DNA of 64,000 nucleotides from an uncultured Opitutales bacterium (GTDB lineage Bacteria > Verrucomicrobiota > Verrucomicrobiia > Opitutales > Intestinicryptomonadaceae): the NCBI GenBank assembly GCA_900547395.1, contig URGP01000008.1:45450-109449 (forward strand). Direction: 5' to 3'. The notes under the pieces were generated by a model that did no database searches, had not been told where the DNA came from, and saw nothing but the letters and a program-made list of their open reading frames with translations. Position 1 is the stretch's first letter. Each line of letters begins with the position of its first letter. Positions 18,815 to 28,677 of the stretch are shown piece by piece. Position numbers and translations under genes: made by a program.

Positions 18815-19975
18815 ATGAAAAAACAAATTATTACAATCATGGCGTTTGCGGGATGCGCGGCGTTGTTTGCGCAGAGCGTCAAAGTCGAATATTACGGCAC
18901 AACTTCGTCCGGCGAGAAAGTCGAACGCTACACGATAAAAAATTCAAACGGGATGGAAGTTAAGGCAATCACTTACGGCGCAACGGTAACGGACGTGGTT
19001 GTTCCCGATAAGAACGGAAATTTTGAAAACGTGCTTTTAAATTTGCCCGACCTTGCCTCTTACGAAAACAACAAAAATTTCTTTGGCCCGATTGTGGGAA
19101 GGTACGGCAACCGCCTTGCAAATTCCCAATTTAAGATAGGTGGCGACACCTTCCGCGTTGACGCAAACGAGGGCAAAAATTCCCTGCACGGCGGTTCGCA
19201 GGGGTTTTACAGGAAAGTTTGGAAAGCCGAAGAAATCAAAGGGGAGGATTTGTCGGGTGAAAAGTTTGCAGGAGTAAAGTTTACATTGAGAAGCCCCGAC
19301 GGCGACATGGGGTATCCGGGAAATATGGACGTGGAAGTTTCTTACAAGCTCGATGAATACAACCGTTTTACCGTTGAATATCGGGTATCTGCCGACAAGC
19401 CCACGGTTTGCAATCTGACATGGCATCCTTATTTCAATCTCGCAGGCGCGGGCAACGGGAGCATTTTAACGCATAGTTTGCAAATCTACGCAGATTATAT
19501 CACGCCCGTTAACGATGAGCTTATACCAACAGGGGAATTACTCGCGGTAAAAGGCACGCCTTTTGATTTTACTTCGCACGACAAGGCAATAGGGCAGAGA
19601 CTGCACGAAAATCATCCCCAGCTTGCCATTAAAATGTGCGGCGGCGCGTATGACCATAATTTTGTGCTTAACAAGCCTGTTGATTTTTTCGGTTCAGCAT
19701 GCAGTATCAGTTATGATAAAAACGGAAGAACGCTCGACGTTTTCACCGAAGAGCCTTGCTTGCAACTTTATACGGGGCAGGGGTTTGACGGAACCATAAA
19801 AGGCGCTAACGGGAAATATTACCACAAATATGCGGGTTTTGTAATCGAGCCACAGCATCATCCCGACCAACCAAACCAAAAAAACTTTTTCCCGCCGACC
19901 CTGATAACGCCCGGGGAAGTTTTTACTTCAAAATCCGTGTACAAATTTGATATTATGTATGGTCCCGGATATTAA
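18815..19975 (+). CDS. Exported aldose 1-epimerase (GalM family)
   Basis: 386 residues with a signal peptide (MKKQIITIMAFAGCAALFAQ). It interconverts alpha and beta anomers of sugars such as galactose. The fold motifs are present: NSLHGGSQGFYRKVW near the N-terminal third, TWHPYFNLAG (catalytic His204) and FVIEPQHHPDQPN (catalytic Glu345). Export is common for this family in polysaccharide-degrading bacteria, where it speeds anomer conversion of released sugars before uptake. It sits alone, between the lipocalin and the SPFH gene. Confidence 0.92.
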   Translation: MKKQIITIMAFAGCAALFAQSVKVEYYGTTSSGEKVERYTIKNSNGMEVKAITYGATVTDVVVPDKNGNFENVLLNLPDLASYENNKNFFGPIVGRYGNRLANSQFKIGGDTFRVDANEGKNSLHGGSQGFYRKVWKAEEIKGEDLSGEKFAGVKFTLRSPDGDMGYPGNMDVEVSYKLDEYNRFTVEYRVSADKPTVCNLTWHPYFNLAGAGNGSILTHSLQIYADYITPVNDELIPTGELLAVKGTPFDFTSHDKAIGQRLHENHPQLAIKMCGGAYDHNFVLNKPVDFFGSACSISYDKNGRTLDVFTEEPCLQLYTGQGFDGTIKGANGKYYHKYAGFVIEPQHHPDQPNQKNFFPPTLITPGEVFTSKSVYKFDIMYGPGY

Positions 19976-20102
19976 AACTCTATTTTTTAAGTTGGAGATT
20001 AAACTTTCAACATTTGGGGAAATTACAAATTTAGATTTCTTAAAAGTTTGATTAATTACTGTTAAATATATATGTAATAATTTCTCAAAACAAAATAAAA
20101 AT

Positions 20103-21425
20103 ATGACCGCACTAATAATTATTCCCATTATATTGATAATTGCGCTTGCTTGGTGGATTGTTACCCTGCGCAGGGTTGTACCCACAAACATGGTGCATAT
20201 ATTGCAGTATAGCAGAAAAACCATTTCATACGGCAAAGGGCAGGCGGGCGGAAACGTTTATTACGAATTTCCCGCATGGATTCCCGTTTTCGGCATAACA
20301 AAACGCGAGCTTCCCGTATCAAATTTCGACTTGAATTTGGATGCGTACGAAGCCTACGACCAAGACAGGGTTCCCTTTGTTTTGGACATAAAGGCGTTTT
20401 TTAGAATTGCCGACACCAATGAAGCCGCAAACAAAGTCGGTTCTTTCGGCGAGTTGCAAGACCACTTGAAGGGCATCGTTCAAGGCGCAGTCCGCTCCAT
20501 AATGGCGAACGCGAAGCTTGAAGACATCATGTCGGAACGTTCTGTCTATGGCGAAAAATTTACGAACGCGGTTTCAAACCAGTTGCGCGAATGGGGCGTT
20601 GTTCCTGTAAAAAATATCGAGCTTATGGATATTCGCGACGCAAAGGGCGAAGAGGTCATATCAAACATAATGGCAAAGAAGAAGTCGGACATTGAAAAGG
20701 AATCACGCATAGAAGTCGCCAAGAACAGGCAGATTGCAAAAACCGCCGAAATCGAGGCGCAGAGAATTATCGAAGTCAAGGCGCAGGACGCGGCGGAAGC
20801 CGTCGGCAAAAGGAAGGCGGAAGTAAATCAGGCTGTCGGCATACAAGACCAAATCGCGCAGCAGGAAATTGCCTCGCAAGCCAAGCTAACAAAAGAAAAA
20901 GAGATGGAAGTTGCGAGAGTCCAAGAAGTCAAGCAGGCTGAAATAAGGCGCCAAGCCGAAATTATCAAGGCCGAACAGGAGGCAAAGGTCATCACCACCA
21001 TAGCCGACGCCAATTTGTCCGCAAAGCAAAAAGAGGCGAGCGGCATAGAAGCCGAAGGCAAGGCGATGGCAAAGGCAAAAGAGCTTGACCAGCTTGCAAG
21101 CGTAACCGCCCAAACCGAGCTTGCGGCAAAAATCGGCGAAAACAAGCCGTATCAGGAATATTTAATCCGCATAGAGCAAGTTCGCGCAAACCAGGCTGTA
21201 GGCATCGAACAGGCAAAAAATTTGGGCAAGGCTCAAATAAAAGTCATTGCAAACGCGGGCGATATTGATTCCGGTGTAAATTCGGTAAGGGAAGTCTTTT
21301 CCCCTAAAGGCGGCACCGCGATAGGCGGCATGCTCGAAGCTTTGGCAAATACCGATACAGGCAAGGCTCTTATAAAGCAATTTCTTGACAAATCGTCTTT
21401 GGAAAATCCAAAAGCTTCCAAATAG
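20103..21425 (+). CDS. Flotillin-like SPFH/band 7 protein
   Basis: 440 residues. One N-terminal membrane helix (about 3-24, IIIPIILIIALAWWIV) is followed by an SPFH domain (about 25-190) and a very long Ala/Glu/Lys/Gln-rich coiled coil (about 195-350), then a small C-terminal region. This is the architecture of the bacterial flotillin (FloT/YuaG) group rather than HflK/C or FloA. Such proteins oligomerise on the inner membrane and organise functional microdomains. No NfeD partner is adjacent, unlike in many genomes. Confidence 0.85.
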   Translation: MTALIIIPIILIIALAWWIVTLRRVVPTNMVHILQYSRKTISYGKGQAGGNVYYEFPAWIPVFGITKRELPVSNFDLNLDAYEAYDQDRVPFVLDIKAFFRIADTNEAANKVGSFGELQDHLKGIVQGAVRSIMANAKLEDIMSERSVYGEKFTNAVSNQLREWGVVPVKNIELMDIRDAKGEEVISNIMAKKKSDIEKESRIEVAKNRQIAKTAEIEAQRIIEVKAQDAAEAVGKRKAEVNQAVGIQDQIAQQEIASQAKLTKEKEMEVARVQEVKQAEIRRQAEIIKAEQEAKVITTIADANLSAKQKEASGIEAEGKAMAKAKELDQLASVTAQTELAAKIGENKPYQEYLIRIEQVRANQAVGIEQAKNLGKAQIKVIANAGDIDSGVNSVREVFSPKGGTAIGGMLEALANTDTGKALIKQFLDKSSLENPKASK

Positions 21426-21471
21426 GTCGGTTTAAATTGATTTGGACAATTTAATCCGAAGCGCATTTTTT

Positions 21472-21516
21472 AATCTCCCTCTTAAAAAAAATTTTTAAGG
21501 CGGGAGATTTTTTTTG
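21472..21516 (+). terminator. Terminator after the flotillin-like gene
   Basis: Arms AATCTCCC (21472-21479) and GGGAGATT (21502-21509) close a stem that continues inward through CTTAAAAA/TTTTTAAG. T run at 21508-21516. Confidence 0.85.
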
Positions 21517-21564
21517 TTTTTGCGAATTACATGTCATAACAATCCAAAAAAAGAAAGGGAAAAT

Positions 21565-21732
21565 ATGACTAAGAAAGTAAAAATCGCAATAATCTCAACC
21601 TTGTTTATGGCGGGTATATACGCGTTTGCCCAACAAGTTTATACATATCATTGCATTAAATGCGGCAAAATTCAACAATCCACAAATCCGATTGCTCCAA
21701 AATGCTGCAATTTTTTTATGATGAGAAAATAA
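21565..21732 (+). CDS. Small exported zinc-ribbon-like protein
   Basis: 55 residues from the ATG at 21565, preceded by GAAAGGGA as a good ribosome-binding site; an earlier in-frame ATG lacks one and lengthens the protein ahead of the signal peptide. A signal peptide (MTKKVKIAIISTLFMAGIYA, then FAQ) precedes a short mature peptide with YHCIKCGK and KCC, that is CxxC plus CC, which could bind a metal or form disulfides. No family recognised. Monocistronic. Confidence 0.6.
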   Translation: MTKKVKIAIISTLFMAGIYAFAQQVYTYHCIKCGKIQQSTNPIAPKCCNFFMMRK

Positions 21733-21846
21733 ATAATCGCATATAAAAAAATCCGCTTATCTTGGATTGAAACGGTATGTTATTTTTCTTACGTAAAAAA
21801 AAGCTTTTATTTTACGAATAAGGTACTATTTTAACGTTTTATAATT

Positions 21847-22197
21847 ATGAAAAAAATAGCATATTCAATTCTAACGGCACTTGTTCTTTCTGCATTCGTC
21901 TCTGCTTGCAGCGAAAGTGTAAATGAAAACAAACCCGTCGCCGAAGTTCAGGCAGATGCCTCCAAAATGGGCGCAGCCCAGCTCGAAGCCAAGGTTGAAG
22001 CTTGCAAGAAAGCAATAGAAGAAAAGAAAGCGGAAGCCGAAAAACTCGCCGCCGAGCTTAAAAAAATTCCCCTCTCGGAAATGCTTGGCGAAAAGTCAAA
22101 GGCATTAAAGGCTGACGCCGACAAGATTTCTGATTCCATTTCAAAAATAAAAGCCCAGCTTGACATTTACGCCAAGGAATTGGCGGCAAAAAAATAA
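21847..22197 (+). CDS. Small coiled-coil lipoprotein
   Basis: 116 residues. The signal peptide ends in a lipobox-like AFVSAC (Cys21), so lipidation is expected. The mature part is almost entirely helical coiled coil, rich in Ala, Lys and Glu (AIEEKKAEAEKLAAELKK), somewhat like Lpp-type or adaptor lipoproteins. It is followed by a strong terminator. Specific function unknown. Confidence 0.75.
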   Translation: MKKIAYSILTALVLSAFVSACSESVNENKPVAEVQADASKMGAAQLEAKVEACKKAIEEKKAEAEKLAAELKKIPLSEMLGEKSKALKADADKISDSISKIKAQLDIYAKELAAKK

Positions 22198-22225
22198 GCT
22201 TTGCGGCTTTTAATCAAAAAAATCG

Positions 22226-22258
22226 AATGGAGCTGGATTTTTTAGCTCCATTTTTTTT
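22226..22258 (+). terminator. Terminator after the lipoprotein gene
   Basis: Perfect arms AATGGAGCT (22226-22234) and AGCTCCATT (22244-22252), then eight or more T. Confidence 0.9.
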
Positions 22259-22339
22259 GCCCAAACAAAACGCAATTTATTATTTTCTTTTTTGCCCAAA
22301 ATATCTTAAAATTCCATTTAATTAGAAAAATATCGCAAT

Positions 22340-23773
22340 ATGACAAACATCGCCAAAAGACTGCTTTTTATCTTTTTATCATCAAGTTGCACTCTCCTGC
22401 AAGCCGCTGAAAAATCCGCAAATCCGCTGAGCGCGGTTGTGAAAATCGAAGCCGTTTCCTGTTCGCCCGACTTCTTTTCTCCATGGCGCACGGGTGAACA
22501 GAGTGCCGCAAGCGGAAGCGGCGTTGTGATAGAAGGCAACTATATTTTGACAAATTCGCACAATATTGCCGACGCGACTTACATCGCAGTTGAACGCGAG
22601 CAAAACGGAATTCCCGTGCCTGCAAAAGTAAAAGCAGTCAACCACCAGTGCGACCTCGCCTTGCTCGAAGTCGAAGACAAGTCTTTTTTTGACGGAATTA
22701 AACCCTTTGAAATCGGCAATACGCCTCCTGCCCAAACTCCTGTCTTTGTCGTTGGATATCCGATGGGCGGGGACGGTATTTCTGTCACGCAGGGGATTAT
22801 TTCAAGGATTGAATCAATGCAATACGCGCAATATCCGTACATGAACCATATTGCAGCGCAGCTTGACGCCGCCATAAATCCCGGCAACAGCGGAGGCCCG
22901 ATTCTTTTCGAAAACAAAATCGCAGGCATTGCTTTCCAAAGTTTTAAAGAGGGCGAAGGGTTGGGATATATGATTCATACCGACATCATAAACCACTTTT
23001 TAAACGAAGTTAAATCGGGAGAAATAAAAGGATTTGGCAGTTTGTGCATAACATATCAAACATTGCAGTCGGCGGATACCAGAAGATTTTTGAAGATGAA
23101 AAAACATCACAGCGGAGTTATGATTGTGGAAACTTTCGCGAATGCCGATTTAAATTTGAAAGAGGGAGATGTGATTTTATCGATTGACGGATTTAAAATT
23201 TTAAACAACGGAAATGTTATTACCGAAAGCGGAGAAAATGTTTCATTCGGCGTCATAACCGACCGCAAACGCCTTGGCGACACCGTAAAATTGCGCCTGC
23301 TAAGAGACTGCAAAGAGCTTGAAGCCGATGTGGAACTTAAAGCCGCAATGCATAAAATTGCGCCGCACTACTACAACAAATCGCCAGAATACCTGCTTGT
23401 CGGCGGTTTTGTGTTTACGAAACTTTCGCTAAGCCTTCTCGACGAATATCGGAGAGTACCCGATGAAATGTCGGTTCTTTTCTCAAAGACAAACTCCGAC
23501 GCTGACGAAGAAACGATAATTCTTGCGCAAACTTTGGGCGATGTGTCAACCGAAGGCTACAAGGGAGTCGGAAACTTGATTTTAAAATCCGTAAACGGCA
23601 AAAAAGTGAAAAACTTGAAAGAGCTTGCTAAAATGTACGATTTGCAAAACGAAGGCTTTTTCATCATGGAAAGCAATAACGGAATAAAAATAATCGTTGA
23701 CATAAAAAATCTGAAAGACTCCCTGCCGCGAATAATGAAAAACTACAAAATTTCCTCCGACAGAAATCTGTAA
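22340..23773 (+). CDS. Exported trypsin-like serine protease with PDZ domains (HtrA/Deg-related)
   Basis: 477 residues with a signal peptide (to about residue 22). The chymotrypsin-fold triad is visible: His74 in TNSHNIAD, Asp105 in CDLALLEV and Ser184 in NPGNSGGP. PDZ-like regions follow (about 255-325, with GDVILSIDG, and about 400-465, with LKSVNGKKVKNLKELAK). The layout resembles plant-type Deg proteases with a degenerate second PDZ more than E. coli DegP. It should be active in the periplasm in protein quality control. Monocistronic and convergent with sdhB. Confidence 0.87.
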   Translation: MTNIAKRLLFIFLSSSCTLLQAAEKSANPLSAVVKIEAVSCSPDFFSPWRTGEQSAASGSGVVIEGNYILTNSHNIADATYIAVEREQNGIPVPAKVKAVNHQCDLALLEVEDKSFFDGIKPFEIGNTPPAQTPVFVVGYPMGGDGISVTQGIISRIESMQYAQYPYMNHIAAQLDAAINPGNSGGPILFENKIAGIAFQSFKEGEGLGYMIHTDIINHFLNEVKSGEIKGFGSLCITYQTLQSADTRRFLKMKKHHSGVMIVETFANADLNLKEGDVILSIDGFKILNNGNVITESGENVSFGVITDRKRLGDTVKLRLLRDCKELEADVELKAAMHKIAPHYYNKSPEYLLVGGFVFTKLSLSLLDEYRRVPDEMSVLFSKTNSDADEETIILAQTLGDVSTEGYKGVGNLILKSVNGKKVKNLKELAKMYDLQNEGFFIMESNNGIKIIVDIKNLKDSLPRIMKNYKISSDRNL

Positions 23774-23844
23774 GATTATTCCGTCATTTTTAATCTTGTC
23801 TTCTTCCCTCTAAATGTTGAGGTAAAAAATCAATATAACGCAAA

Positions 23845-23872
23845 AAAAGCGGGGCAAAAGCCTCGCTTTTTT
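23845..23872. terminator. Bidirectional terminator between protease and sdhB
   Basis: Arms AAAAGCGGGGC (23845-23855) and GCCTCGCTTTT (23860-23870) pair with one G-T around AAAA. There are A and T runs on both sides. It serves sdhCAB on the minus strand and the protease on the plus strand. Confidence 0.88.
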
Positions 23873-23899
23873 GTTTGGAATTATTTTGGAATGAACGGC

Positions 23900-24658
23900 T
23901 TAAAGTGCGCCGACGGCTTGTTTTGCCTTTGCGACGGCGTAATCGCGGTTCATTTTCGCAATCATATCCAAAGTGATGCCTTTGGGGCATACACCTTGGC
24001 ATTCGCCGTAGTTTGTGCAGTTGCCAAATCCCAATTCGTTCATTTTTTCAACCATTGCTATTACGCGCCTGTCTTTTTCGGGCGCACCCTGGGGCAAGTA
24101 GTTGAGGTGGGAGACTTTAGCCGACGTAAAGAGCATTGCGGCGGCGTTCGGACATGCCGCAACGCATGCGCCGCAACCGATGCACTGCGCGGCGTCCATT
24201 GACTTGTCGGAAATTTCCTTTGATATGGGAATTGCGTTTGCGTCTTGGGGCGCGCCCGTGCGGATTGAAATAAATCCGCCTGCCTGCTGGATTTGCTCGA
24301 ATGCGTCGCGCGAAACAACCAAGTCTTGCTTGACAGGGAAGGGACCCGCTCTCCAAGGTTCAACGACGATAGTGTCGCCGTCTTTGAACTTGCGCATATG
24401 GAGCTGGCAAACTGTTGTTTTGCGTTCGGGGCCGTGCGGAATGCCGTTAATTGTCATTGAGCACATGCCGCAGATGCCTTCGCGGCAGTCGTGGTCGAAA
24501 ACGATGGCTTCTTTGCCTTCCGCCACGAGGCGTTCGTTAAGAATGTCGAACATTTCCAAAAACGACGTGTCTTCGTGAATGTCGTCAACAACGTAATTTT
24601 CAAAATGTCCTTTCGATTCGGCGTTTTTTTGTCTCCAAACTTTTAAATTTATTTTCAT
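23900..24658 (-). CDS. sdhB: Succinate dehydrogenase/fumarate reductase iron-sulfur subunit
   Basis: 252 residues. The N-terminal ferredoxin-like domain has CREGICGMC for the [2Fe-2S] cluster; the C-terminal domain has [11 protein letters not shown] and [15 protein letters not shown] for the [4Fe-4S] and [3Fe-4S] clusters. It carries electrons from SdhA to the membrane quinone site. It is last in the sdhC-sdhA-sdhB operon, 15 bases after sdhA. Gene order and subunit type match the single-membrane-subunit b558 class. Confidence 0.96.
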   Translation of the reverse strand: MKINLKVWRQKNAESKGHFENYVVDDIHEDTSFLEMFDILNERLVAEGKEAIVFDHDCREGICGMCSMTINGIPHGPERKTTVCQLHMRKFKDGDTIVVEPWRAGPFPVKQDLVVSRDAFEQIQQAGGFISIRTGAPQDANAIPISKEISDKSMDAAQCIGCGACVAACPNAAAMLFTSAKVSHLNYLPQGAPEKDRRVIAMVEKMNELGFGNCTNYGECQGVCPKGITLDMIAKMNRDYAVAKAKQAVGAL

Positions 24659-24673
24659 GATGATACCTCTTTA

Positions 24674-26620
24674 TTATTTGTACGATCTTACGACAGGTTT
24701 AACTTCTTCATGCAGAATTTCTTCCTGATGGCGGACAGGCTTGTTGCCAAAGCCCGTGTATTCCCAAACAGCCGCGTGCGAGAAGTTTGCATCGTCGCGC
24801 TTTGCTTCGCCTTTTTGGTCGCCTTCTGTGTACTGGTATTCTTCGCGGAAGTGCGCGCCGCAGCTTTCCCTACGTTCGAGAGCGTCGAGGCAGAGGACTT
24901 CGGCAAATTCCATAAAGTCCGCCGTACGGATTGCACGTTCAAGCTCGGTATTCATGCAGTTTGCGTCTCCGACGACCTTTACGCCTTTCCAGAAGTCTTC
25001 GCGGATTTGCGGAATCAATTCCAATGCCTTTTTAAGACCCGCTTCGTTTCTGCCCATGCCGCAGTATTCCCACATGATTTTGCCGAGTTCCTGATGGTAG
25101 TGGCGCGGGCTTTTTGAGCCGCTCTTTGTGAGGAATTTTTCAATTCTGTCCTTAACCGACTTTTCGGCTTCCTTGAACGCTTCGCCGTCTGTCGAAGGCT
25201 TGCCTGCGCCTGTGCGGGCGAGGTAGTTCGGAAGAGTGTAGGGGATTACGAAGTAGCCGTCCGAAAGACCCTGCATGAGCGCGGACGCTCCCAAGCGGTT
25301 TGCGCCGTGGTCGGAGAAGTTCGCTTCGCCCAAGACGAATAGTCCCGGAATTGTGCTTTGGAGTTCGTAGTCAACCCACAAGCCGCCCATTGTGTAGTGC
25401 GATGCGGGGTAAATGCGCATCGGGCGTTCGTATGCGTTTTCGCCTGTGATGCGTTCGTACATTTCAAAGAGGTTGCCGTATCTTTCTTCGATGGCTTTTT
25501 TGCCGTCGCGCTTGATTGCCGTCGCGAAATCGAGATATACGCCGCGGCGTTCGCCGCCAACGACATTGCCTACGCCTCTGCCGTCGTCGCAGGCTTCCTT
25601 TGCCGCGCGGGAAGAAATGTCGCGAGGAGCAAGATTGCCGAAAGACGGATATTTTCTTTCGAGGTAGTAGTCTCTGTCTTCCTCTTTAATTTCGTTCGGA
25701 TTTTTTCCGCAATTTTCCTTTGACTTCGGAACCCAAATTCTACCGTCGTTTCTCAAAGATTCGCTCATCAAAGTGAGCTTGCTCTGCTGTTCGCCGTGGA
25801 CGGGAATGCAGGTCGGGTGGATTTGCGTAAAGCAGGGGTTTGCAAAGCCCGCGCCCTTTCTGTAGCAGTTGAAAGCCGCAGAAACCGAGCACCCCTGTGC
25901 GTTTGTCGAAAGGTAGAATACGTTGCCGTAGCCGCCCGTGCAGAGCAAAACCGCGTCTGCCGAGAAAGACTTGATTTCGCCCGTTACCAAGTTGCGGCAA
26001 ACGATGCCCTTTGCGTGTCCGTCAACAATCACAAGCTCCATCATTTCCTGACGTGTGTACATCTTGACTTTGCCAAGACCGATTTGGCGAACCAATGCGG
26101 AATACGCGCCCAAGAGAAGCTGCTGGCCAGTTTGACCGCGGGCATAGAAAGTGCGGCTTACCTGCGCACCGCCGAAAGAGCGGTTTGCGAGAAGACCGCC
26201 GTATTCGCGCGCAAACGGAACGCCTTGCGCAACGCACTGGTCGATGATGTTGTTTGACACTTGCGCCAAGCGGTAAACGTTGGCTTCGCGGGAGCGGAAG
26301 TCGCCGCCCTTGACGGTGTCGTAGAAGAGGCGGTAAATGGAGTCGCCGTCATTTTGGTAATTCTTTGCGGCATTGATGCCGCCCTGAGCTGCGATTGAGT
26401 GCGCTCTGCGCGGAGAGTCCTGATAGCAGAAGCAGGAAACGTTGTAGCCCTGTTCAGCCAATGTAGCCGCCGCGCTTGCGCCTGCAAGACCCGAACCGAC
26501 CACTATTACATGGTACTTTCTGCGGTTTGCGGGATTTACGAGCTTTGCGTGGAATTTGTAGTTATCCCACTTTTCCGAAATTTTCCCCTCGGGAATTTTT
26601 GAATCCAAATTGAAACTCAT
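24674..26620 (-). CDS. sdhA: Succinate dehydrogenase/fumarate reductase flavoprotein subunit
   Basis: 648 residues. An FAD-binding Rossmann motif lies near the N-terminus ([19 protein letters not shown]) and the His for covalent FAD in [10 protein letters not shown]. The substrate site is around [13 protein letters not shown] and [18 protein letters not shown]. The C-terminus has the usual helical domain. It oxidises succinate to fumarate, or the reverse under anaerobic conditions. Middle gene of sdhCAB. The sequence type resembles Bacteroidetes and epsilonproteobacterial enzymes, which leaves the direction in vivo open. Confidence 0.96.
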   Translation of the reverse strand: MSFNLDSKIPEGKISEKWDNYKFHAKLVNPANRRKYHVIVVGSGLAGASAAATLAEQGYNVSCFCYQDSPRRAHSIAAQGGINAAKNYQNDGDSIYRLFYDTVKGGDFRSREANVYRLAQVSNNIIDQCVAQGVPFAREYGGLLANRSFGGAQVSRTFYARGQTGQQLLLGAYSALVRQIGLGKVKMYTRQEMMELVIVDGHAKGIVCRNLVTGEIKSFSADAVLLCTGGYGNVFYLSTNAQGCSVSAAFNCYRKGAGFANPCFTQIHPTCIPVHGEQQSKLTLMSESLRNDGRIWVPKSKENCGKNPNEIKEEDRDYYLERKYPSFGNLAPRDISSRAAKEACDDGRGVGNVVGGERRGVYLDFATAIKRDGKKAIEERYGNLFEMYERITGENAYERPMRIYPASHYTMGGLWVDYELQSTIPGLFVLGEANFSDHGANRLGASALMQGLSDGYFVIPYTLPNYLARTGAGKPSTDGEAFKEAEKSVKDRIEKFLTKSGSKSPRHYHQELGKIMWEYCGMGRNEAGLKKALELIPQIREDFWKGVKVVGDANCMNTELERAIRTADFMEFAEVLCLDALERRESCGAHFREEYQYTEGDQKGEAKRDDANFSHAAVWEYTGFGNKPVRHQEEILHEEVKPVVRSYK

Positions 26621-26632
26621 ATAAAATCTTTC

Positions 26633-27475
26633 TTATTTTGCAGGGTTAGCCTTGTCGCAAGATTTGCATTCAAGGAACTTGTAGTCGATAAAGATTGCCT
26701 TGCCTTCCGCCTTCGGTGCGAGTTCTTCGTATTGCTTTACGACTTCCTTGACGGGCAAAATTTGGCAGGGAGTGAATTTTGAAACCAAAACGGAGAGGGG
26801 GGCGATTGAAAATCCGCCGAAAATCACAACGGCGTAAATCAAAGCCACTGCGTTTAGCTTGTATCTTACCTGTTCGTTTCTGAGACCTACCGACTGGAAC
26901 ATTGAAGAAACGGCGTGGACCAAGTGAAAACCTATTGCGAACATCGCAACGATGTAGCCCAAGCTTACCCATACGTTGTTAAAGCCCAAAATTACCATTG
27001 CGTAAACGTCGTGCAAAGTTTTGCCTTCGTACATTCCGGAACCGCAAACCCAGTCGAGCGACTTAAATTCGGGGTTCAAGCAAAGAACTGTGTAGTGCAG
27101 AATGTGCACTACGGCAAACAGCAATATTACTGTCCCTGTATAAATCATTGTTTTTGCCGCCGCAGACGAAACAACCGACTGTTTTACTGCGTAGGTTTGA
27201 GGGCGCGCCTTCTTGTTTTCCATTACGAGCAGATATGCCATTGCAAAGTGGATTACAAGGCACAAACCAAGCCCGAGGCGGAATCCCCACAGTATTTCCC
27301 AGGGGAGAGTCTGCAAGAAGTTTGCATAAGCGTTAATTGCGTGCGGGCCGCCTTCCAACACTTGGAGATTGCCAAGCATGTGGATGAGTAAAAACGACGC
27401 CAACGCAAAACCGGTAATTGCCATCACGAATTTCTTTATAAGCGACGACGACAGGGTTTTTGTTAGGTTAGACAT
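26633..27475 (-). CDS. sdhC: Succinate dehydrogenase cytochrome b558 subunit
   Basis: 280 residues with five predicted membrane helices. His residues suited to ligate two b hemes occur in SFLLIHMLGN, LCLVIHFAMAY, VVHILHYTVL and GFHLVHAVSS. A single diheme anchor with no SdhD is the Bacillus/Wolinella type B complex, normally reacting with menaquinone. It starts the sdhCAB operon. The C-terminal tail (after about residue 235) is a hydrophilic extension with ECKSCDKAN, a CxxC not needed for the core function. Confidence 0.94.
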   Translation of the reverse strand: MSNLTKTLSSSLIKKFVMAITGFALASFLLIHMLGNLQVLEGGPHAINAYANFLQTLPWEILWGFRLGLGLCLVIHFAMAYLLVMENKKARPQTYAVKQSVVSSAAAKTMIYTGTVILLFAVVHILHYTVLCLNPEFKSLDWVCGSGMYEGKTLHDVYAMVILGFNNVWVSLGYIVAMFAIGFHLVHAVSSMFQSVGLRNEQVRYKLNAVALIYAVVIFGGFSIAPLSVLVSKFTPCQILPVKEVVKQYEELAPKAEGKAIFIDYKFLECKSCDKANPAK

Positions 27476-27723
27476 AGTGCTGTTATTTTTACTTTGATAA
27501 TAAATGTAGCTTTTAAAGAATCAGACTTTGCATTTTTTTATAAAAACATTCAATCTTTTTTTTTCCGAACAGCTTTAAATTTGCCCCGAATTGATTACTT
27601 CTTGACAAGTTGCCAAAAATCCCCGACATTTTTTTGAAACTCGGTTCGGACGTCCCGAATTGAGGTGCTTTTTTATTGGAACGCAAGGGCGGGGCGCCGT
27701 TTGCCGAAAAGAAAGGGAACTGC

Positions 27724-28665
27724 ATGCTTAAAACATTTGAAATTGTTGACGGCAAAATAACAGAATCGCCGAATGGCGCAATATTCTCCTACATATCCCC
27801 GACGGAAGAAGAGAAGCGGTATCTTGTGGACACTTGCCAAATCGACCCGCACTCGCTGAATTCCGCCCTCGACCCCGATGAGATTTCGCGCGTTGAGTTT
27901 GAAGACAACCACATAGCAATAATTTTAAAGCAGCCGCGCAACTATTCGGCGGAAGACTTGCTTGGCTTTGGCGTGACATCTGTCGGCATATTCCTGTTTG
28001 ACGACAAAATGATTATCGTGCAGCCTGAGGAAAATCCGCTTTTCGAGTACGGCAAGGGGGCTTTGAGGGCGCGTTCTTTAAGGGGAGTGATTTTAAGAAT
28101 TTTGCACCATGCCACAAACCACTTCCTTGAGCATTTGAAAATCATACGATTGATTTCCGCAAGGATAGAAAAAGATATCGAGTTTTCGGTTTCAAACCAC
28201 CACTTGACGGAAATGTTCGTCCTTTCCAAAAGCTTGACCTACTATGAGAGCGCGACGACCGCGAACAAGGTTCTGCTTGCAAAACTCGTGCGCGACACTG
28301 AAAAAATAGGGTTTTCGGAAACCGAAAGCGAACTGCTTGAAGATATCATTGTCGAAAACAACCAATGCGTGCGAATGACTGAAATATACACGAACATTCT
28401 CGTTGGAATGAGCGATGCGAGAGGCTCCATTGTAAGCAACAACCTCTCAGTGCTTATGAAACAGCTCGCGGTCATAAACATCATTTTTCTGCCCTTAAAC
28501 GTCATTGTAGGGCTTGGGGGCATGAGCGAATTTACAATGATGACGCAGGGCGTCTGGTGGGGGCACACATACAGCGCAATGACGCTTCTTCTCGTGCTTT
28601 TGGCATACGGCACGTATTATTTCTTGAAAAAGGTAAACCTTTCAAAATCTGACGACGAATTTTAA
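27724..28665 (+). CDS. CorA-family divalent metal transporter with GMS in place of GMN
   Basis: 313 residues from the ATG at 27724, which has AAAGGG 6-11 bases upstream; a TTG-initiated form from 27676 adds 16 residues without support. The large cytoplasmic N-terminal domain is followed by two C-terminal membrane helices (QLAVINIIFLPLNVIVGLG and YSAMTLLLVLLAYGTYYFL). The pore loop signature, GMN in classic CorA, reads GGMSEF here. Members with changed GMN occur and may transport other ions, so magnesium is likely but not assured. The DUF1015 gene begins 12 bases downstream. Confidence 0.85.
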   Translation: MLKTFEIVDGKITESPNGAIFSYISPTEEEKRYLVDTCQIDPHSLNSALDPDEISRVEFEDNHIAIILKQPRNYSAEDLLGFGVTSVGIFLFDDKMIIVQPEENPLFEYGKGALRARSLRGVILRILHHATNHFLEHLKIIRLISARIEKDIEFSVSNHHLTEMFVLSKSLTYYESATTANKVLLAKLVRDTEKIGFSETESELLEDIIVENNQCVRMTEIYTNILVGMSDARGSIVSNNLSVLMKQLAVINIIFLPLNVIVGLGGMSEFTMMTQGVWWGHTYSAMTLLLVLLAYGTYYFLKKVNLSKSDDEF

Positions 28666-28677
28666 ATTAAAACACAT

